This document shows positions 5,205 to 11,060 of a DNA stretch of 11,060 bases, one piece after another. Each line of letters begins with the position of its first letter. Within the stretch, counting starts at the first letter, position 1. A program made the translations under genes and the position numbers. Source of the stretch: Planctomycetota bacterium (GTDB taxonomy: Bacteria; Planctomycetota; Planctomycetia; Pirellulales; S012-138); assembly GCA_026982835.1 (NCBI GenBank), contig JALSGI010000715.1, positions 1-11,060 on the forward strand, read 5' to 3'. The notes beneath the pieces are model-generated. The model had not been told where the DNA came from and did not search any database. It saw only the letters and a list, made by a program, of their open reading frames with translations.

Positions 5205-5232
5205 TTGCAAAGCGGCCGACTTGCCGTAGAAT
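5205..5232 (+). promoter_or_regulatory. Promoter of the nuoACD genes
   Basis: TTGCAA (5205-5210) and TAGAAT (5227-5232) are separated by 16 bases. Transcription should start near 5239, leaving a leader of about 55 bases before the nuoA ATG. It is divergent from, and almost abuts, the leu promoter. Confidence 0.55.
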
Positions 5233-5294
5233 AGGCCCCAAGAGGCAAATTCTGCATTTGCTGGTTGCCCCCTCCCCAAGCGAAGGCCGCGGCG

Positions 5295-5909
5295 ATGAGC
5301 ACGCTGACCCTAGCCGCCACGCTGGCGTTGTTTTTCGTGTTCGGGTTTTTGTTCATTTTTGTGAACTTGTGCATTGGGCGGCTGGTACGGCCCCACAACC
5401 CGCACGAGGAAAAGCAGGAAATCTACGAGTGCGGTGAGCCGACCATCGGCTCCAGCTTCGTGCAGTTCGACCTGCGGTTCTACGTGGTGGCGCTGCTGTT
5501 TTTGATCTTCGACGTGGAGGTGGCGTTGTTCTTCCCCTGGGCGGCGGTGTTCGGCAAGGCCAACGCCTTGCAGGACGGGCGGATGTACGCCCAACCCGCG
5601 GCGGTGGATTCGCCCCTGCCGGCCCCGGTGCTTGGCCTCTACCGGGAGCTGGGCGTGGAGCCGCAGATGCTTCCCCAGGGCCAGCAGGCTGCCCCGGCGG
5701 TGATCCAGCAGCAGGCCCGGCAGCTGGCCGTGTTCTCCCTGTGGGACATTCTGGTGTTCTTTGCCGTGTTGCTGGTGGGTTTTGCCTACGTGTGGTACCG
5801 GGGGGATTTGGACTGGGTGCGGGCCTATGCCCGGCCGCAGCCCACCTCGGTGGTGCCGCCGCGGCAGCCCCGGGAACAGAAACCTGCCGTCTCGGCCCTG
5901 GTGCGATAG
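5295..5909 (+). CDS. nuoA: NADH-quinone oxidoreductase subunit A, with enlarged loop
   Basis: A 204-residue membrane subunit of complex I (ND3 homologue) that sits beside the quinone site at the junction of the peripheral and membrane arms. Helix 1 (about 8-29) is followed by the conserved loop with YECGEP (44-49), helix 2 with FDVEVALFFPWA (72-83), and helix 3 (about 147-168, SLWDILVFFAVLLVGFAYVW). Usual NuoA proteins are about 120-150 residues. Here about 55 Pro-, Gln- and Ala-rich residues (88-146) are inserted between helices 2 and 3, and a basic/proline-rich tail follows helix 3 (170-204). The reading frame is intact and the flanking helices are normal, so this is not a frameshift artefact. 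The ATG at 5295 is chosen (GAAGG at 5282-5286); an upstream TTG at 5265 would add ten unconvincing residues. It is first in a run with nuoC and nuoD. Confidence 0.92.
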   Translation: MSTLTLAATLALFFVFGFLFIFVNLCIGRLVRPHNPHEEKQEIYECGEPTIGSSFVQFDLRFYVVALLFLIFDVEVALFFPWAAVFGKANALQDGRMYAQPAAVDSPLPAPVLGLYRELGVEPQMLPQGQQAAPAVIQQQARQLAVFSLWDILVFFAVLLVGFAYVWYRGDLDWVRAYARPQPTSVVPPRQPREQKPAVSALVR

Positions 5910-5973
5910 TGTCCCTGGTCTTGAAGGCCCGGGCCGGAGCTGGTTGCTTTTCACCCCTAGAGGACCGCTTGCC

Positions 5974-6507
5974 ATGGCCGATCATCCGCCGCTGATCGAG
6001 CAACTGAAGCAGAAATTCGGGGACGGCATCACCGGCTGGAATCTGGAGGCGATCGATCCCTGGATCGAGGTGGCCCCCGACGCCTTGGTGGAGGTGTGTC
6101 GGTATCTGAAAGAAGAGCCGTCCTTGCAATTCAACCTGCTCAACTGCATCACGGCCGTGGATTACTACGAGCCGGACCCCAAGAAGGCCAAAAAGGCCGA
6201 CTTTGAACCGCACCTGGAGCTGGTCTATCACTTGTGGAGCATCCCGCACAAACGCTCGCTGGTGCTCAAGGTGATGCTGCCGCGGTGGAAGGACGACCAG
6301 GTGGGCCAGTTGCCCGAGGTGCCCAGCGTCTCCGGCGTGTGGCGCACGGCGTTGTGGCACGAGCGGGAAGTTTACGACCTTTCGGGTGTGTACTTTGTGG
6401 GCCATCCCGACCTGCGCCGCATTCTGCTGCCGGAGGACTGGGAGGGCCACCCGCTGCGTAAGGATTACCAGTTCCCGCTGGAATACCACGGAATTCGCTG
6501 CCAGTAG
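5974..6507 (+). CDS. nuoC: NADH-quinone oxidoreductase subunit C (30 kDa subunit)
   Basis: A 177-residue peripheral-arm subunit of complex I that packs against NuoD near the quinone-reducing end. The C-terminal signature of the 30-kDa family is clear: WHEREVYDLSGVYFVGHPDL (about 127-146), followed by RRILLPEDWEGHPLRKDYQF. It is a stand-alone NuoC of normal length, not fused to NuoD as in E. coli. The ATG at 5974 is preceded by AGAGGA (5959-5964) and begins the family-like sequence; the frame is open further upstream only because it overlaps the end of nuoA in another frame. It starts 64 bases after nuoA. The gene normally found between them, nuoB, is absent. Confidence 0.95.
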   Translation: MADHPPLIEQLKQKFGDGITGWNLEAIDPWIEVAPDALVEVCRYLKEEPSLQFNLLNCITAVDYYEPDPKKAKKADFEPHLELVYHLWSIPHKRSLVLKVMLPRWKDDQVGQLPEVPSVSGVWRTALWHEREVYDLSGVYFVGHPDLRRILLPEDWEGHPLRKDYQFPLEYHGIRCQ

Positions 6508-6593
6508 GTTTTCGATGGGATTTGGCTGTTGATACGGAGTTTGTTTTTCCGAACCTGCCCGGCCCCGCCGCCTGCATCACAGGAGTACCTACG

Positions 6594-7805
6594 ATGGCCT
6601 CGCCGGCTGATCCTGCCTCCCAGGTGATCGAGCTGGACGTTCGCACCGACGAGATGCTCATCAACATGGGGCCGCAGCATCCCAGCACGCACGGCGTGCT
6701 GCGGCTGGTGCTGCGTACCGACGGGGAGATTGTTTCAGAGGTCACGCCGCACATCGGCTACCTGCACCGCTGCGCCGAAAAGATCGGCGAAAACCTTACC
6801 CCCAGGCAGTGGATCCCCTACACCGACCGCATGGACTACCTGGCCGGGATGAACATGAACCTGGGCTGGGCGCTGACGGTGGAAAAGCTCTTGGGCCTGC
6901 AAGTGACGGAAAAGTGCCGCCACCTGCGGGTGATCATTGCCGAGCTGAACCGGATTGCCAGCCACCTGTTGGGCCTGGGGGCTTACGGGCTGGACCTGGG
7001 GACGTTCACCCCGTTTTTCTACTGCTTCCGCGAGCGGGAGCGGATTCTCGACCTGTTCGAGGCCGCCTGCGGCGCCCGGCTCACCTACAGCTATCTGACC
7101 GTGGGCGGGGCCACGCACGATCTGCCCCCCGGCTGGGTCAAGCAGTGCGAGGAGTTTCTGCGGGAGTTTCAGCCGGCGGTGGACGAGCTGCACACGCTGC
7201 TTACGACCAACTCCATTTTTATCCGCCGCACGGCGGGGATCGGCGTCATGTCGGCCGAAATGGCCATCGACTACGGCTGCACCGGCCCGGTGCTCCGCGG
7301 CTCCGGCGTGGACCACGACCTGCGCCGCGACGGCGAGGAGTTCTACACCCAGCTCTACGACGGCTACGCCTTCGAGGTGGCCGTGATGCGCGACGGCCAG
7401 TACCCGCGGGACCACAAGTATCCGCCGGTCCCCGCGCAGGCCGTGCTGGGCGATTGCTGGCACCGCTTCTTCGTGCGGATGATCGAAATCCAGCAGTCCA
7501 TCGACCTGGTGTGGCAAGCCCTGGACAAGTACAGCACCACCAAAGGCTCGATCGGCACCCCGATCAAGCTCAACCAGAAACTCCCCAAGGGCGAAGCTTA
7601 CCTGGAGACCGAATGCCCGCGGGGGCAGATGGGCTTTATGATCGTCAGCGACGGCAATTCGGCCATTCCCCGCCGGGTGCGGGCCCGCAGCAGCTCCTTC
7701 TGCAATCTCTCGGTGGTGGAGGAGCTGTGCCGTGGGGTGCTGATTGCCGACATCCCGGCCATCATCGGCTCGCTGGACATCGTCATGGGCGAGATCGACC
7801 GCTAA
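6594..7805 (+). CDS. nuoD: NADH-quinone oxidoreductase subunit D (49 kDa subunit)
   Basis: A 403-residue subunit that forms the quinone-binding pocket together with NuoB, derived from the large subunit of [NiFe] hydrogenases. GPQHPSTHGVLRL (26-38), HIGYLHR (53-59) and YTDRMDYLAG (76-85) are present. H33 and Y82 are 49 residues apart, exactly as the quinone-head ligands of the bovine (H59, Y108) and Thermus (H38, Y87) subunits, so the site looks functional. The protein ends in DIVMGEIDR, the usual NuoD C-terminus, so it is complete. The ATG at 6594 is chosen because AGGAG (6581-6585) lies eight bases upstream; an in-frame earlier start at 6522 would add 24 poorly supported residues. It lies 86 bases after nuoC. 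No further nuo genes follow. Confidence 0.96.
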   Translation: MASPADPASQVIELDVRTDEMLINMGPQHPSTHGVLRLVLRTDGEIVSEVTPHIGYLHRCAEKIGENLTPRQWIPYTDRMDYLAGMNMNLGWALTVEKLLGLQVTEKCRHLRVIIAELNRIASHLLGLGAYGLDLGTFTPFFYCFRERERILDLFEAACGARLTYSYLTVGGATHDLPPGWVKQCEEFLREFQPAVDELHTLLTTNSIFIRRTAGIGVMSAEMAIDYGCTGPVLRGSGVDHDLRRDGEEFYTQLYDGYAFEVAVMRDGQYPRDHKYPPVPAQAVLGDCWHRFFVRMIEIQQSIDLVWQALDKYSTTKGSIGTPIKLNQKLPKGEAYLETECPRGQMGFMIVSDGNSAIPRRVRARSSSFCNLSVVEELCRGVLIADIPAIIGSLDIVMGEIDR

Positions 7806-7904
7806 CCGGCACCGTGGGGGCCGCCGGAGCCGTCCGGCCCGAGCAAGTTCGGCTCGTGCAGCTCTGCGCAACCGTTCCGCGGGCAGGGGGGCGGCTCTGG
7901 ATCG

Positions 7905-7928
7905 GCAAGGCCCGGGGCCTTTGCGTTT
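7905..7928 (+). terminator. Possible terminator after nuoD
   Basis: AAGGCC (7907-7912) and GGCCTT (7916-7921) form a 6-bp stem, extended by two pairs across a one-base bulge, followed by GTTTGG. The T-tract is short, so function is uncertain. Otherwise the 223 bases between nuoD and the next gene hold nothing I recognise. Confidence 0.35.
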
Positions 7929-8028
7929 GGACGCCTCGGGTGTGCAAACTCTTGAGAATCCAGCGGGCGTGTGTTTGACTGGGCAAAAGGGGATCCGCCA
8001 AGCATCCAGCTTCTGCCAAGGGGGCCTT

Positions 8029-9540
8029 ATGCCTGAACAAAGCGACTCGCAAACGGTTCTGATCCACCCGGAACACTTTATCCCTCTTCCGCGACATTAC
8101 CTGAAAGGTCGCCTGCTGGCCCAGGGTGACGAAGCTGCCCAGGTGCACTGGGAACAGTTCTTCGAGTTGCTGGAGGCCCTGCTGCACTTTCAGTACCACC
8201 GGCAGGTGCTGGAGATGAAGGAGGACTACCTGGTGCTGCATCCCAGTGCTCCCTTGCCTTCGTACGGGGAGGAAAAGATCCGCCAGGCGGAGGAGCGGTT
8301 CCTGGAACACTTCTTTGCCATCATGGAAAAGGCGGATTTTCACCCCCTGTCCCGGGAAGACTTGGAGACGGCCCGATGTGAAGATTTCATGTACATGCTG
8401 CCGCTTCAGATCGACTGGGATCAGCTTGACGGGGAGTTTTTGGAGCGGTTCCATCGCACACGGGGGGGCTCGGAAGATTGCCCGGGGGAGTTTGAGCACA
8501 AGCTGCTGCTGTTTGCCCGGGGCACGGGACTGGAACGCACCAGCGGCTACTTCTTCCTGGCCAAGCTGGACCTGGTGGTGAGCAACCTGCTGGAGAGCGT
8601 GTTTTCCCTGCCGGGCCGGGTGGTGCAAGGGATGAAGTCCCTGTTGGGCCGGGGGAAAGGCCGCGGAGAGCCGGAACTGGAGGCAACTTCCGCGGAAGAA
8701 GCCCCCTCGAAAAAGCAGCCTGAGCACATCCACGCCCCCCAACGCGTGCAGCGCATTTCACTGCGGCACGCGGTGCGCAGCTGGCGAGCCCTGTTCCGGC
8801 CCGTGGTGCTCCAGGAGCCCACCTACCGCGAGCTGGTGATGGTTTACCGCCTGAAAAGCGAAAGCGAGGAGAGCCGCCTGGCCCACCGGCCCGCCCCCAT
8901 CCACATCAAGCTGTTCCACGACATCCCGCATGCCGACCTGGAAGTGGTCTTCCCGGCCAAACGCATCTCCATGAAGCCGGTGGACCTGGTCAAGCTGGTG
9001 GTGACCGGCTGCGTGGGACTGGTGCTGGCCGCCTCCAAGTTGATCTTCAGCGCGGTGCTCAATCCCGTGCTGATGCTCACCGCGGTGGCCACGGTGGCCG
9101 GGTACGGGTTCAAGTTGATCTTTCAGTTTCGGGCGTCGGTCAACCGCTACCACCAGCTGGTCACCGACGCCATGTACGCCAAGAACCGGGATAACGACCT
9201 GGGCGTGATCCTCTCGCTGATGGAAGAAGTGGAAGAGCAGGAGTTCCGCGAGGCGGTGCTGGCCTACTGGATGCTGGTGCATCGGGGACCACTTTCCGCG
9301 GGGGAACTGGACGGATGCTGCGAGCGGTGGCTTCGGGATCAATTCGGCATCCGGGCCGATTTCGACGTGGCCGACGCCCTGGAGAAGCTCGCCCGGCTGG
9401 GCCTGGCCCACCAGCACGAGGACCGCTGGCACGCCGTCCCTCTGGAGGAAGCGTTGCGGGAACTGGATCGGGCCTGGGACAATTTCTTCCCCTACTACTC
9501 CCCGCAAGAGAACACCAGCCAGAGCCGCTTGTCCCCTTAA
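8029..9540 (+). CDS. DUF3754 (TMEM143-like) membrane protein
   Basis: A 503-residue protein of unknown function. The central part resembles the DUF3754 family found in bacteria, plants and as TMEM143 in animals: EPTYRELVMVYR (263-274), then HIKLFHDIPHADLEVVFP (292-309), directly followed by a helical hairpin of two predicted membrane segments (about 320-341 and 343-365). The N-terminal 200 residues are soluble, helical and acidic. A low-complexity charged linker (about 207-235) precedes the family core. The C-terminal part (about 395-480) looks like a compact helical/winged-helix-like domain, with LMEEVEEQEFREAVLAYW and later DVADALEKLARLGLAHQ. No catalytic motif is visible. The ATG at 8029 has AAGGGGG (8018-8024) four bases upstream; the frame upstream of it is non-coding spacer. 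The gap after nuoD and the possible terminator there suggest separate transcription. The family assignment comes from recalled family patterns, not a search. Confidence 0.75.
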   Translation: MPEQSDSQTVLIHPEHFIPLPRHYLKGRLLAQGDEAAQVHWEQFFELLEALLHFQYHRQVLEMKEDYLVLHPSAPLPSYGEEKIRQAEERFLEHFFAIMEKADFHPLSREDLETARCEDFMYMLPLQIDWDQLDGEFLERFHRTRGGSEDCPGEFEHKLLLFARGTGLERTSGYFFLAKLDLVVSNLLESVFSLPGRVVQGMKSLLGRGKGRGEPELEATSAEEAPSKKQPEHIHAPQRVQRISLRHAVRSWRALFRPVVLQEPTYRELVMVYRLKSESEESRLAHRPAPIHIKLFHDIPHADLEVVFPAKRISMKPVDLVKLVVTGCVGLVLAASKLIFSAVLNPVLMLTAVATVAGYGFKLIFQFRASVNRYHQLVTDAMYAKNRDNDLGVILSLMEEVEEQEFREAVLAYWMLVHRGPLSAGELDGCCERWLRDQFGIRADFDVADALEKLARLGLAHQHEDRWHAVPLEEALRELDRAWDNFFPYYSPQENTSQSRLSP

Positions 9541-9619
9541 GCCCCGGGGTGCGGTGAAGTAAGATAAACCGCCGTGAACTCCACGCCTCGTTCCTGCCTT
9601 AGGATTGCCTGAAAAGAAC

Positions 9620-10414
9620 ATGCCGGTGGATAGCGCAGCGTTTTTGAAACGACTCTTTGGCCTGGAGGGCCAGGTGGCCGTGGTGATCGGGGGCACGGGC
9701 GTGCTGGGCTCGGCCCTGGCCCGCGGGCTGGCCCAGGCCGGAGCCGCCGTCGTGGTGGCCGGACGCAGCCGCCAGCGGGGAGAAGCCTGCGCCGAGCAGC
9801 TGCGTAGCCTGGGCGCCGTGGCCCAGTTCCTGCCCGTGGATGTCACCTCGCGAGGCTCGATCGAGCAGCTGCTGCAAGCCACCCTGGAGCGGTTTGGCCA
9901 GGTGGATATGCTCATCAACGGCGCCGGGGTGAACGCCGCCAGCGGCTACTTCGAGGTGGAAGATGATTCCTGGCAGCAGGTGTTGCAATCCAACCTGACG
10001 GCCGTGCACTGGGGCTGCCAGGTGTTCGGCCAGCAGATGAGCCGCCAGGAGCAGGGGGGGGCGATCCTGAACATCGGCAGCGTCACCGCCCACACCCCCC
10101 TTTCCCGCGTGTTCGCCTATTCGGCCTCCAAGGCGGCGGTGGTCAACCTCACCCAGAACGTGGCCCGGGAGCTGGCCCCGCACGGGGTGCGGGTCAACTG
10201 CCTCTGCCCGGGATTTTTCCCCGCCGAGCAGAACCGCAAAATTCTCGATCCCCAGCGGGTGGAAAACATCATGCGGCAAACTCCCCTGGCCCGCTTCGGC
10301 GAGCCGCACGAGCTGGTGGGGGCGGCTTTGCTGTTGCTTTCGCGCACTGCGGGCAGCTTTATCACCGGGGCGGTGTATTACGTCGATGGCGGGTTTACGG
10401 CCATGCGGTTTTGA
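9620..10414 (+). CDS. SDR family oxidoreductase (fructuronate reductase-like)
   Basis: A 264-residue classical short-chain dehydrogenase/reductase that uses NAD(P)H on a carbonyl or alcohol. The nucleotide-binding motif is GGTGVLG (24-30), with acidic D74 after strand 3 and NGAG at 100-103. The catalytic set is N125, S154, Y167 and K171 (YSASK). The C-terminal YVDGG (254-258) is typical. The segment PGFFPAEQNRKIL (197-209) and the GGTGVLG form of the glycine motif resemble SDR-type D-mannonate oxidoreductases (fructuronate reductases, UxuB/YjmF-like). That would place it in hexuronate metabolism, but substrate specificity cannot be fixed and no uronate genes are adjacent. The start at 9620 is preferred over an in-frame TTG at 9605; neither has a strong Shine-Dalgarno. 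A -10-like TAAGAT lies at 9560-9565 without a clear -35. It may be co-transcribed with the glycosyltransferase 47 bases downstream. Confidence 0.85.
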   Translation: MPVDSAAFLKRLFGLEGQVAVVIGGTGVLGSALARGLAQAGAAVVVAGRSRQRGEACAEQLRSLGAVAQFLPVDVTSRGSIEQLLQATLERFGQVDMLINGAGVNAASGYFEVEDDSWQQVLQSNLTAVHWGCQVFGQQMSRQEQGGAILNIGSVTAHTPLSRVFAYSASKAAVVNLTQNVARELAPHGVRVNCLCPGFFPAEQNRKILDPQRVENIMRQTPLARFGEPHELVGAALLLLSRTAGSFITGAVYYVDGGFTAMRF

Positions 10415-10461
10415 GCCGGTTTTTCTCCGGGTATTGCTCCGCTTGAACAAGGGCCGCCGGC

Positions 10462-11060
10462 GTGTCCCAAGGCGATCCCCGCGTGGTGGTCACCCTGGCC
10501 ACCTACAACGAGATGGAAAACCTGCCTGAGCTGCTCCAGCAAATCCGCCAGGTGTTGCCCCAGGCCCACGTGCTGGTGGTGGACGACAACTCCCCCGACG
10601 GCACCGGCCGCTGGTGCGAAGAAGAAGCCAAGCAACAGCAGTGGCTCTCCGTGATCCTCCGCCCCGGCAAGCTGGGACTGGGTACGGCCACCGTGGCGGC
10701 GCTGCGCTGGGCCGTAGAACAAGGCTACGACCTGGCCGTGAACATGGACGCCGACTTCAGCCATCCCCCGGAGCGGCTCCCCGCCTTGGTCTCCCGGGCC
10801 TGGGACCCCGAGGAACCGGTCGATGTGGTCATCGGTTCCCGCTACGTGCCCGAAGGACGCATCGAAGGCTGGCCCTGGCACCGCCGCTGGATGAGTCGGG
10901 CCATCAACACCTATGCCCGCTGGCTGCTGGGCCTGAAGGTGCGCGATTGCAGCGGGGCGTTCCGCTGCTACCGCACCAGCCTGTTGCGGCGAGTGGACTG
11001 GGAAGCGATCCGCTCCCGCGGCTACTCGTTCCAGGAAGAAATCCTGTTCCACCTGGCCCG
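10462..11060 (+). CDS. Polyprenol-phosphate mannosyltransferase-like GT2 glycosyltransferase (partial, 3' end beyond window)
   Basis: The first 199 residues of a family 2 glycosyltransferase similar to dolichol/polyprenol-phosphate mannose synthase. Enzymes of this group transfer mannose from GDP-mannose to a lipid phosphate at the inner face of the membrane. The GT-A fold motifs appear in order: TLATYNEMENL (11-21), VVDDNSPDGTG (39-49, nucleotide binding), NMDADFSHPPE (94-104, with the metal-binding DAD), IGSRYVPEG (124-132), then the acceptor-loop region with CSGAFRCYR and GYSFQEEILFHL near the visible end. The GTG at 10462 is the only plausible start: an in-frame TGA lies at 10444-10446 and AAGGG (10449-10453) is eight bases upstream. 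No stop occurs before the window edge; typical members are about 230-270 residues, or longer when they carry a membrane extension. Whether such an extension is present cannot be seen. Confidence 0.9.
   Translation, partial: MSQGDPRVVVTLATYNEMENLPELLQQIRQVLPQAHVLVVDDNSPDGTGRWCEEEAKQQQWLSVILRPGKLGLGTATVAALRWAVEQGYDLAVNMDADFSHPPERLPALVSRAWDPEEPVDVVIGSRYVPEGRIEGWPWHRRWMSRAINTYARWLLGLKVRDCSGAFRCYRTSLLRRVDWEAIRSRGYSFQEEILFHLA

Noticed and set aside
5064..5279. 71-codon version of the leader frame starting far upstream
   Set aside because: It would start within the nuo leader and cross the leu promoter and ribosome-binding site; the 18-codon start has the strong AAGGAG.
5353..6489. 378-codon minus-strand open frame over nuoA and nuoC
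   Set aside because: It is antisense to two clear nuo genes, with low-complexity Pro/Arg/Ala composition typical of GC-rich shadows.
6735..7871. 378-codon minus-strand open frame over nuoD
   Set aside because: Antisense shadow of nuoD, His/Val/Gly-rich, without recognisable motifs.
10378..11052. 224-codon minus-strand open frame at the right end
   Set aside because: It overlaps the GT2 glycosyltransferase, whose ordered motifs identify the plus strand as coding.

Overview
The window looks like a chromosomal stretch of a GC-rich planctomycete, probably of the Pirellulales/Thermogutta type. This is inferred from protein style, from the set of short GC-rich intergenic repeats, and from a NuoA subunit with an unusual inserted loop; I could not run a database search. 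All recognised genes are housekeeping or metabolic. No transposase, integrase, phage gene or CRISPR array is visible.

Layout: (1) 1-362 is a non-coding mosaic of short interspersed repeats ending in a promoter for an M24 (Xaa-Pro peptidase-like) metallopeptidase at 363-1568. (2) 1569-2092 is a second mosaic built from the same repeat types, followed by a 12-bp repeat cluster next to the 3' end of a minus-strand tRNA-Leu(UAA) at 2093-2178. (3) 2179-2640 is AT-richer and without a convincing gene. It leads into a DUF420/CtaM-like membrane protein (2641-3120), which converges on leuA (3136-4692, minus strand). (4) 4693-5232 is the leuA regulatory region. It holds a repeat-derived element, a strong intrinsic terminator, an antiterminator arm, an 18-residue leader peptide with eight leucines, and a sigma70-type promoter. 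Together these form a complete-looking leucine attenuator. A divergent promoter serves the nuo genes. (5) nuoA, nuoC and nuoD (5295-7805) encode complex I subunits with no nuoB between A and C and no nuoE-N after D. (6) A DUF3754/TMEM143-like membrane protein (8029-9540), an SDR dehydrogenase resembling fructuronate reductases (9620-10414) and the 5' part of a polyprenol-phosphate mannosyltransferase (10462 to the window end) complete the plus strand.

The observation most worth following is the leu leader at 4986-5191. Its promoter, Shine-Dalgarno, Leu-rich peptide, mutually exclusive hairpins and U-tract are arranged as ribosome-mediated attenuation requires, upstream of and on the same strand as 2-isopropylmalate synthase. 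The second is a family of hairpins whose 7-8 bp stems differ in sequence but keep base pairing, a T-N-A-M loop and a CTCGCC tail.
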